DNA of 64,000 nucleotides, taken from NCBI GenBank assembly GCA_905250025.1, contig CAJNOJ010000012.1, positions 620,001 through 684,000 on the forward strand. The letters run 5' to 3'. The stretch's first letter is position 1. Each line of letters starts with the position of its first letter. This document shows positions 56,194-64,000 of the stretch, piece after piece. The notes beneath the pieces are model-generated. The model worked only from the letters and a program-made list of their open reading frames with translations, ran no database searches and was not told the DNA's origin. This DNA comes from Adineta ricciae. Taxonomy: Eukaryota > Rotifera > Eurotatoria > Adinetida > Adinetidae. The translations under genes and the position numbers were made by a program.

Positions 56194-57057
56194 TTATTTA
56201 GTTTCTTGTAAAAGATGAAAATGATCGCTATTATTTTCGCTAACGTAATATCGAAAGAGAAAATAAAGCGCCAGAGCATCAAGTAAATGCCATGCAGCAT
56301 GCCCTTGAATGAGTGAGTCTGGATCACACAATAAGCCATTATCTTTGGAAAAATTCCAAATAAGAAAGCTCATGGAGAATGCAACTAACGTGGCTATGCC
56401 CCATCGTTTCCTTATGTTCGAGTGTTGATAAAAAATAATCAGTATTTCATTGATTATAATCAATACTATAAATATTGCGAAAACCAAATTACCAATAGTT
56501 CCAAAGATCGGAACTTCACCCGGTATCTGGACGGATATTTCACTTATGCCAAGAATCAGTAGAAAGATAAGCAAGAAATGTGTTAGATTCAAACAGAAGA
56601 ATCGTTGTATACTGTAGGCAAATAGAAAAGAACAGACGAAGCTCATGGACAGATGATCTAATTCACCACCGAGATTTGTACATGAAGAATGCATGACCAT
56701 CGAACCCGGACCAAGGCAAACAACTAATGATGAGAAGAAGATGATCATAAAGTCACTGTTGGTAAGCACGTTAGAGTTCTCCCTCCGCGATCCCCATTGC
56801 ATTTCACCAGCAATGATCAAACCGACAACCACAAAACCTAAGGCACTCCACGTGTTGGCAGGCTCGTTGATCCAACCTTCATGTGCTCTCTCACAATAGG
56901 CACTCGTTTTTTTCTTCATACACCGTGTCCATCCAAAGCCAGTTGCTGCCAAAAATATTGATATAGTGCATATTGCTACAAATAGTGGGACGCCAAAAAT
57001 CAGATAGTTTTTCTTATACTGCATAGTACAATAATTTGAATAGCTCGAAACTATCAA
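56194..57057 (-). CDS. Alkaline-ceramidase-like membrane protein (CREST superfamily)
   Basis: A single exon of 287 residues; the first ATG is used, and a second in frame (MQYKKN) would shorten it by 11 residues. Seven hydrophobic segments. The CREST signature is present: AYCERAHEGWINEPANTWSA near 53-72, corresponding to the S..CE.....I.EP.NT.S box. GPGSMVMHSS follows near 116-125 with GELDHLSM, then QGHAAWHLLDALALYF near 249-264. These supply the His/Asp/Ser residues that bind zinc and act in hydrolysis. Family role: cleavage of ceramide to sphingosine and fatty acid in ER or Golgi membranes. Related family members of unknown substrate exist in bacteria and algae, so the substrate is inferred. 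Confidence 0.75.
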   Translation of the reverse strand: MIVSSYSNYCTMQYKKNYLIFGVPLFVAICTISIFLAATGFGWTRCMKKKTSAYCERAHEGWINEPANTWSALGFVVVGLIIAGEMQWGSRRENSNVLTNSDFMIIFFSSLVVCLGPGSMVMHSSCTNLGGELDHLSMSFVCSFLFAYSIQRFFCLNLTHFLLIFLLILGISEISVQIPGEVPIFGTIGNLVFAIFIVLIIINEILIIFYQHSNIRKRWGIATLVAFSMSFLIWNFSKDNGLLCDPDSLIQGHAAWHLLDALALYFLFRYYVSENNSDHFHLLQETK

Positions 57058-57515
57058 GAACTGACGGCAGTAATAAATAAAAATATATCTGTGATGCGTT
57101 TAGCTGCTGTCATTGAAAACAAACTTGTTTTTTTCTTAATCATCCCGATGCACGTTAGTGGGTGGAACACACATGTTTACATATATTTGATACGAAATTA
57201 ATGCATTGCTTGATTACTCACACGCTAAATACTTGAAGATGAAAAAAGAACACATTTTTTTGTGTTTACATACACCAGCACTCTATTTTTACGACTAGGG
57301 TCACCACGACATCGCCTAGATCTTCCATGCTTAGAACATTTTCAGACGAAAACAATGTCAGAATTTTATTTTATATGAATATTTTTAAACGATAGACGTC
57401 CGAGCTTAGATTATATTTTCACTTTATTGAAGTCTATTAACGGATGGTCAAAGAAGGAAACGGATCAAAAGTTACTTATTATAGCAAAGAAGAAGAAATA
57501 CACTTTTGACGACAC
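57058..57515. other. Intergenic
   Basis: No gene is seen. It is the 3' flank of the GPCR and the 5' flank of the ceramidase-like gene. Confidence 0.4.
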
Positions 57516-58502
57516 TCAGTGCTGTTTGGTTGCTGTAAACGGGTGTGTTGATAGAGGCATGCTACAAGGAACGACTTGATTATGTTTTAAAGTAAAAAGA
57601 TTTCTCACTAGCGATGTGATTGTCGCTCGAAGACGCGCTGAAGAAAGAAAGTAGATGTAGAAGGACGAAGCAAAATTTAACGACACAATAAACAAAGTGA
57701 TTTGATCAATCAGGAGTTCAACAACAATCTGATCATAACTTCTCATCGCACGTTCATCCACCGTTGCTATTGTGTAAATAAGAAATACGCTTCGGGGTAG
57801 TGTACATAAAACGCTGAAAACCGTTTGTGCAATCATCATTCTTGTCATCTGTTGTTCCCACGTTGATGAACGCGCTCGAACAGAGTGTTGTTGTTGTTGA
57901 ATATGACTGTGCGTGACAAGACGAATATTACGATACGTCAACATACAAAATATCATCAGAACAAAAAGGGGAAGAAGAGTAGAGAAGATGGGTGCAAGGA
58001 AATACACAGAAACTCGTGCAAAAACAGCATTCGTGAATACACAACTCGATATCGACGGAAGTACATCGCAGTAGATTAGATAAGGAATGTTGATCAACGT
58101 CCACACAATAAAAGGAAACGGAAAAATACAACGAGCAGTATGAAGTGAACTGAGCTGACGGACAGTAACAGATCTCGATGTGCATGCCCACCGGTCGAAT
58201 GCGGACAAACAAAGAAATGTCATCGCAGATGCAACTGTTAACTGACTAAAGAAAACCAAGAGTTTGCATGAAATGGAAGATGTTGACATCGATGTCGACG
58301 GAATACTCTGGAGAAGAACAATCAGCAGAATGGCAACATCGGAGAGTGATTGGCCAACAACATAGTAAACAGTTGGCGAATGTCGACATTGTTTTGTTGT
58401 AGTGAAAACAATGAGAGAAACGAAAGCGCCCGGTACTCCGATGAAGAAAAGAATGATCGGACTCCAAAAAGAAAGATCAGCAGCTGCTTGAAGGACGGAC
58501 AT
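57516..58502 (-). CDS. Rhodopsin-like G-protein-coupled receptor, intact copy
   Basis: A single exon of 328 residues. Helix 1 begins SPIILFFIGVPGAFVSLIVF. Helix 2 contains VVGQSLSDVAILLIVLL, with Asp at the conserved sodium-site position. Helix 3 is followed by SAFDRWACTSRS, a DRW variant of DRY. Helix 5 is FLAPIFSTLLPLFVLMIFC, helix 6 AQTVFSVLCTLPRSVFLI, and helix 7 ITLFIVSLNFASSFYIYFLSS replaces NPxxY with a degenerate FASSFYIYF. Cys before helix 3 and in loop 2 are present. The architecture matches orphan peptide-receptor-like GPCRs expanded in rotifers (inference). A decayed duplicate lies at 42779-43591. Confidence 0.8.
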   Translation of the reverse strand: MSVLQAAADLSFWSPIILFFIGVPGAFVSLIVFTTTKQCRHSPTVYYVVGQSLSDVAILLIVLLQSIPSTSMSTSSISCKLLVFFSQLTVASAMTFLCLSAFDRWACTSRSVTVRQLSSLHTARCIFPFPFIVWTLINIPYLIYCDVLPSISSCVFTNAVFARVSVYFLAPIFSTLLPLFVLMIFCMLTYRNIRLVTHSHIQQQQHSVRARSSTWEQQMTRMMIAQTVFSVLCTLPRSVFLIYTIATVDERAMRSYDQIVVELLIDQITLFIVSLNFASSFYIYFLSSARLRATITSLVRNLFTLKHNQVVPCSMPLSTHPFTATKQH

Positions 58503-59200
58503 GTTTTCTTTTGTTGCTCTATGCTGTAAATGCGTCTATTTAATCTTTTTCTAAAATATAGTGGCGTCGTTTAGAAAGTATATTTTCTTCCTCCCTATTT
58601 CTACAACCTTCTTGGACAGAAATATAGAACGATCAGTTTTAGACATGTCAGCGAAAAAAAGAACTTCTTTAAAAAATATGTTCTTACGATGATTCTTTCT
58701 GTCAACAACAGAATGGTCATGAGCATTTCAAGCATTAATCGTCATGTCAAAAACGACCTGATTCAATGAAAAGCTGCATTGAACTTTCGAGTCTAATAAT
58801 ACTGTTTTGTCCTGAAGAAGAAAATTTTTAGTCAAGATTAATCATTTAGAAGTGCTTCTTTTTCAAACTAAGCCTCTTCTTCAAGTGGAAAATGATGCTT
58901 ATATTCGCCGCAAAATATTCGTCAAAAGCAATGTACGCATATAGACGAACTCTACAATTCTTCGCGCTCAGTTTCCATCCTATCAGAGTTTGGTTTTAAG
59001 TGTTATTCTTTATGAAAAACGCACATAAGATTCTGTTGGAGTACTTGCAAAGACACACGAGTTCATCATGGAATCTATATCACGCTTTTTATTAAAGAGC
59101 AATCAATACAAAATATGTGATAAGAGAAAATACAAGTTCTTTTATATCAATTTTTTAAAACGAATGGTCCCAAACACCCGCATTGTGAAGCTGACAAAGC
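58503..59200. other. Intergenic, about 700 nt
   Basis: 5' flank of the GPCR, part of which (about 58680-58730) is shared with 43640-43690. No gene is seen. Confidence 0.45.
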
Positions 59201-61314
59201 TTATTTTTTAAATCGTTTCTGACAATGATGTGAATAATGGTCATCATATGTTGTTTGACGCTGACTTCGATGATCATCTTCATACGATGGTCGTATATTC
59301 GTGTAACCCTGCCGGTTCGAAATTTTAACTGAACTTATAAGAAAATTGACCATATCTTCAGATGATTCTATGATATCATCGATTCTTATTTCTTTCATAA
59401 GTTGCCGATAGTCATTGATTGCTTTGATGTCTCGTAGACGTCTTTGAAATTTTTCGACAACTTGATCTGACGGATATCCAAACGCTTTGTCCAATTCCCT
59501 AACAATAATAAGCGCAACAAATGGAACTTATTCGAACACAAAGGCCAAACTTACTCTTTGACTCCCGGATATATAAATGTTTCTGCCATCGCCAAATTGA
59601 ATACTAGCAAATGATTCGACACTTGAGCAGCTTGAAATATGTCCGGCAGATGTCGTGATTTGATGCATAGTAATTCGCGTACAACTTGTTTTTGCTCTAT
59701 CCAAAAGATTTGTCGAGCGAAATACTCTTCATAAATGTATTTTTTTATCTCAGCAAAGTGATATTTTTTCGACAGGGCGATCTTAATTAAAAATTCACCC
59801 ATATCTGGCACATATTGCTTTTGTCGATTGCGTCGATCGCTGATAAAATCGGCAATAGTTTTATTGATACCGCCGTCTACGAAAAAATCGAATCAGATTC
59901 TTAAAAACTGAAACAATAATCTTACCTAGTTGAGGGTAAATATCAATAAAATGCATTAACAAACGCAGGAAGTGGCAATAAGCTTCGATAGCTTGTTTTG
60001 ATTCGTACATTTCACCATTGAATAATTGTACAACGGTTTTATTCATCAGTGCTGTCAGTACTTTCAATGCCATCTCTGGTACGAAATCATTTCGATGGAT
60101 ACCGAGTGCAGTTCCTCTATCGATGATGCTGATACTATTTTCAATAATCGTTCGGCCTCGTTCGAAATGTTCTGAATTGACGAAGATCGGTAACCAATGA
60201 TTGTAATCTTTTCCCGTTACCGAACGGAACTTGTGATTTTCGTAGAAGTCTAATTTTTCCTCGCCTGATTTTTGTATCTCTGCAACATACGCATCGTATG
60301 AAATCAGCTCTAAGATAATTTCAAACGATAGACGGGAGCGCTGGTCACGTTTGATCAGTAAGGGATAACCGAGACAGATCTGATCTTCAATCACGTTTTG
60401 TTTTGTGACACCACAAGTCAGTTTCTCCACTAATTCATGATGTACGCGGTCGCGTTCACGTTGAGCTCTTTCTTGTTCTTCGTCCACTTTTGGACTCGAT
60501 TGTATTTCAGTATAGTCAACGATCGGAGGATTAACGTTTTCATATGAATGACCACATGTTATACATCGAAAGCTTTTAACCATCTCTCGCAATTGATCGA
60601 CGAGCTGCGGAAGTGGGTCTTGGCCGAAGTCAGGGTCAGCAAAAAACGTGACGATTTGAAGAAGTATCGTTGATAAAGTATAGCCCGGACTGTGAGAAAT
60701 CAAGCGAATATTCAATCTAGTTCTAAATAGGTAAAAGATAACTACCTCCATCCACTTGCTTGTTTAGCATTACCATCATCAACCATACGAAAATGTGCGG
60801 CATAATTCGTCAGTAGATCGTTGCATAATGCGTGTCCGTTTCTGTAGAAAAGGCAAATAAGATATCAAAAAGGAAGAAGAAAATGTTTTTTCATTCGTAC
60901 ATATGATCATCATGAATGTGAAGATGATAACGATGATCGAATTCTAGACCTGGTGCTATATTACCAGCAGGACCTGTCAATGGATAGTCATCTGGTATGT
61001 GAAGGATCAGATGAATGATTATCCCATGGTACGGACCATCACTGATCAATACCTAAATAAGAAGATGTCGTTCATTTGTATTCGTATATAAATTGATAGT
61101 TCTATTTCATACATTACAGTGAAGAACAAATGGATTCGACTCATCAGGGCAGCACACACTCAGTCCCGGTATTGAATTTTTATGAAGATCTTGTAGGTCC
61201 CTAAAGAGTTTTTATAAACATTTTCTTTTTTCCTTTTTTTCGAGTACCTATATACCTTATGATTCGTTTCGTGGCAGCATTTCTCGTATTCTGTGGTCGA
61301 AACGCGACACTCAT
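59201..61314 (-). CDS. Large protein with N-terminal ubiquitin-conjugating (E2/UBC) domain
   Basis: A multi-exon gene from ATG 61314 to TAA 59201. The start is supported by an E2-type first helix (ATKRIIRDLQDLHKN). The UBC core follows: the DGPYHG..IHLILHIPDDYPLTGP strands, then a His-rich HRYHLHIHDD, then NGHALCNDLL with the catalytic Cys in the usual N-G-x-x-C place. After one more intron comes SGWSPGYTLSTILLQI, a textbook E2 helix. About 450 further residues follow, which I do not recognise, including one CxxC pair (FRCITCGH) and acidic/Arg-rich helices (DEEQERAQRERDRVHHE). It ends in a His/Arg/Lys-rich tail. Family role: carries ubiquitin as a thioester. The long C-terminal extension suggests a fused substrate- or partner-binding module. 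Confidence 0.72.
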
Positions 61315-62779
61315 CAAATATAATAGCTAGTAATGGAAAATTAAAAGTGTGTCAATGAAAAATATATGGTATTCATATATATAAGAAGAAACCCAGTCTC
61401 CTATGACGTGTCTTTGTGGTTGCATAACACAAAGAAAATAATCTTTTCGCGATAAGAGTGGGAATCGGCTGTAGAAGAAAGAAAAAAAAACACGTTGATT
61501 GTTAAATGCTGTTAGTGAGATGATTGCGTATGGAGATTGAAAGTAAAGGCCACTGTTACTCAACATTAAGAAGTAAACAAAATACATTTTTGTCGTGAGG
61601 TCATGCTATTTAACTAGAATGACTTTTCGGACTAATTACTAATATCTTTAACATAATTCTACGGACGCAATTGAGATTACAATTTCTTGCTATTCGATTT
61701 TTTTTCAACCCAGAAATCTACTATCCCTAACTAATTTTGTAAGACACAAAAAAGGAAATAATATCTGTGTCGATACCAGGGTTACTGTTTATATGTTTCA
61801 CATATCGACCGTGATAAAGCTGGATGTTCTAACCTTTTGACCGATAAAAACAGCCCATTCTATTGGTGCATCGATTGTTTCTCTCCTATATGAGCTTTGT
61901 GATCGATATATGAAAGGGGAAACATGTGTGGGTACATTTAATCTCACGTACTATAGTACAGAGTATTACTATTGAGGAAATTTTTTTATTAGTGAAGATT
62001 CAGTATGAAATTAGGCATGACAATATTCACAAATGTTCCCGACAAAACAACGATGACATCGTCAGTTTGACACAAATGCTCGAATTCACTCAGGAAGCGA
62101 TGAGCATCATAGTATAATTTACAATTTTCACCATTGATTTCCGCAAATATACGAATGATATGTTTTGTTCGAGAATTTATGGATGAAAGTCCACCATCGC
62201 ATCTTCATCGATTCGCACTACACTGTTATTTCGAGAGTCAGTGTCCAATACTATGTATGATTCTTCCATGAACGAAATAAGTTCGAAGAAGAAGTGTTGT
62301 TTAGTCATCGATGCGTATGAGTAAACAGAAACAAAGTAAATGGTTTTCTTTCGCGTTCCGTCATGATGAGTTGTAATTTGAATCAATTTAGACAAAATGT
62401 GGATGGAAAATGTCAGGCTAAAGAGGTGAAAATGGCAACCGATGGATATGAATAGACAAGTAGTAAAAAGTCATATCCCTTCTTCACCCTGGGAATGAAA
62501 TCCTGAAATAAATTTACTGTTTCGTGATCACTAAAAGTTTCAAGGACGATATACAAACAAAGATCTTCTTGTCTAAAATGCTTTTCTTTTTGGTCATTCA
62601 CGCACGACGAAATGACATCGGACGCTTTTGACTGTTGACTGAGGAGAAAAATTGTTTCGAAAAATGAAATAGTGAAATGTAACGTGAGTCATTTGCAAGA
62701 GAACGGAATGAAAAAGAAAATAACGTGTGTATATTTCTGTTTGTTCTACAGCGATACAATGTAGATCATAAAACTGAAA
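61315..62779. other. Intergenic, about 1.5 kb
   Basis: Several short frames occur (for example minus strand 62177-62601), but none has splice partners, motifs or composition that I can support. Possible 5' UTR of the E2 protein at the left edge. Confidence 0.4.
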
Positions 62780-63187
62780 TTAAGCGCGAACATCTTCAAT
62801 ATACTGTTCAAATACTTTCAAACAATCATCAAAATTATAGAATTTCGTTGGTTTCTTGTTGCAAAAGTTTTCATTATTTTGAATTGCGTCGTATCCATTC
62901 ATTCCACCGAGTAAATGAACGTAAAATCTGTCAGGTGCATCACGTCGAGACATATCCATGGAGAAACCAAAAGAGCATCCAAATCCCACAGAAACATTGG
63001 CGATTTCTACCATATGAGATGGTCGTTGTTTAAAAACATCCAGTTCTCGTTGAAGCGCTTCTAATGACAAAACGCCTGTTGTCTTATTCAATTGTGTCAA
63101 CTGATCTTGTGTCAATCCCAATATTTTCTCAATAATGTCGTTCACAGTCGATAGTAATCCATCAGTTTGTAATTCACCAAAATTCAT
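62780..63187 (-). CDS. Orphan 135-residue protein
   Basis: A complete single-exon frame with an ordinary soluble-protein composition. The first ~55 residues look helical (LLSTVNDIIEKILGLTQDQL). A central Gly/Phe/Ser-rich strand (VSVGFGCSFGFSMDMS) and a C-terminal helix (DDCLKVFEQYIEDVRA) follow. Three Cys; no signal peptide or membrane segment. No family is recognised. Coding is supported by length and composition only. Confidence 0.5.
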   Translation of the reverse strand: MNFGELQTDGLLSTVNDIIEKILGLTQDQLTQLNKTTGVLSLEALQRELDVFKQRPSHMVEIANVSVGFGCSFGFSMDMSRRDAPDRFYVHLLGGMNGYDAIQNNENFCNKKPTKFYNFDDCLKVFEQYIEDVRA

Positions 63188-63642
63188 TGTTTTTTGTTCT
63201 TCGGCGATTATAGAATGTGCTTTTATACTTATTTTTCGCTCCTTCTGACATAAACGAAGCCTTTTCGACGAAAAAGAATGTTATCGAAAAATAAACCGCC
63301 GCACTACATTTTCTACTGTTACTTTACGTAAAAATTCTTTAAATCATAGCCAAGAAGGTGGCACAATCGCTCTGAGTCGGCGACAATCATCAGATGTCAT
63401 CCTTCTGTATCTTTTCTTCCTTAGTATACGATCGTAAGGGTCTCTGACGCAAATAATATTGACGATCGGATATCTCTATTTGTTGAATATATTAAATATA
63501 CATCATTGTCATTCTGTGTAACCTATAAGTCACATATGCATAAATATGCATTCAAATATTAGCTCACCATACAGATTACTCATATAAATTTACTAGATAT
63601 TCTTCATACGTATTTTGTTTTGAAAAACGTTGATTTCTTTCT
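63188..63642. other. Intergenic, divergent promoter region
   Basis: Separates two divergently read genes. No distinct TATA box stands out among several AT-rich stretches. Confidence 0.35.
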
Positions 63643-64000
63643 ATGGCATCGATTGGTGTTCCTGTCTCTTCGTCGAATTTTAGTATTGATTCAGAAATGT
63701 ATGTATTTCAATCAACACTGGAACTGTTTCAGGGAATCAGTGATAAAATCATTCTCTCTATCTACTCCATTGTACTTCTCGTTAGTGTTATACAGACATT
63801 CTGGACGAATAAACATGTCGATCGATTCTTAGCTTTCATGATGGAAGCGTATTCTGATGGAAAATTTGGATCAAGTCAAATATATTATCGTCAACGAATT
63901 ATCACCTGTTATCGATACGACCAACGATATTCTTACATTCCCAATCCGAATCGATCCGTCCTACTTATATTCGCCATTCATATTCAAACCTTTCTAATGA
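63643..64000 (+). CDS. Unrecognised membrane-associated protein, 5' part
   Basis: ATG 63643 opens a frame of 119 codons that runs off the right edge. Residues 1-25 are Ser-rich (MASIGVPVSSSNFSIDSEMY). One strong hydrophobic segment (IILSIYSIVLLVSVIQTFW) follows, then a basic/aromatic stretch with several Tyr and Arg (YYRQRIITCYRYDQRYSY) and a second hydrophobic stretch beginning at the edge (SVLLIFAIHIQTF). Probably a multi-pass membrane protein. The family cannot be assigned from this fragment. Confidence 0.55.
   Translation, partial: MASIGVPVSSSNFSIDSEMYVFQSTLELFQGISDKIILSIYSIVLLVSVIQTFWTNKHVDRFLAFMMEAYSDGKFGSSQIYYRQRIITCYRYDQRYSYIPNPNRSVLLIFAIHIQTFLM

Noticed and set aside
61926-62601. 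Three short frames in the 1.5-kb spacer
   Set aside because: No motif, no splice partner, and a length expected by chance in AT-rich DNA.

Overview
The window is eukaryotic nuclear DNA. It is AT-rich, with spliceosomal introns of about 50-60 nt (GT...AG), a eukaryotic initiator tRNA, TATA boxes, and an animal gene set: TRIM-NHL protein, ionotropic glutamate receptor, rhodopsin-type GPCRs, FKBP52-like immunophilin, P-glycoprotein-like ABCB transporter and CYP2-like P450. Tiny introns, two alleles differing by a few percent, many NHL and LRR proteins and a bacterial-looking amino-acid oxidase together suggest a bdelloid rotifer (Adineta/Rotaria type). That identification is inference; no database was searched.

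The order of sequence is a scaffolding mosaic, not a simple locus. Single N bases at 12506, 28667 and 31983 divide it into blocks A (1-12505), B (12507-28666), C (28668-31982) and D (31984-64000). B is the second haplotype of a stretch also covered by the end of A, all of C and the start of D. A 9692-12505 matches B 12507-15318, C matches B 15240-18230, and D 31984-41713 matches B 19411-28666. The last 79 nt of A equal the first 79 nt of C, so the natural order is A-C-(about 1.2 kb unseen)-D, with B as its allele. Genes in that stretch therefore appear twice: FKBP52-like protein, NHL protein, membrane beta-sandwich protein, initiator tRNA-Met, F-box/LRR protein, aldo-keto reductase, a degenerate membrane protein and the glutamate receptor.

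Layout. Block A holds the 3' part of a TRIM-NHL gene, a small defensin-like secreted peptide, a mucin-like surface protein with Thr/Ser repeats, a P450, two small ORFs and one FKBP allele. The A/C/D versus B stretch follows. Only there can alleles be compared: the glutamate receptor, FKBP and F-box/LRR genes look intact, while the aldo-keto reductase and NHL genes carry different disabling changes on each haplotype. Block D beyond 41713 is single-copy in this window. It holds a GPCR pseudogene, an intronless FAD amino-acid/amine oxidase, a multi-exon ABCB transporter, a GPCR, a CRT-like transporter, an alkaline-ceramidase-like protein, the intact parent-like GPCR, a ubiquitin-conjugating (E2) domain protein, an orphan 135-residue protein and the start of an unrecognised gene.

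There is no operon logic. The shared theme is surface and environment-facing functions (mucin, defensin, LRR/F-box, NHL, receptors, xenobiotic P450 and ABC transporter). No CRISPR array, rRNA or clear transposon was seen.
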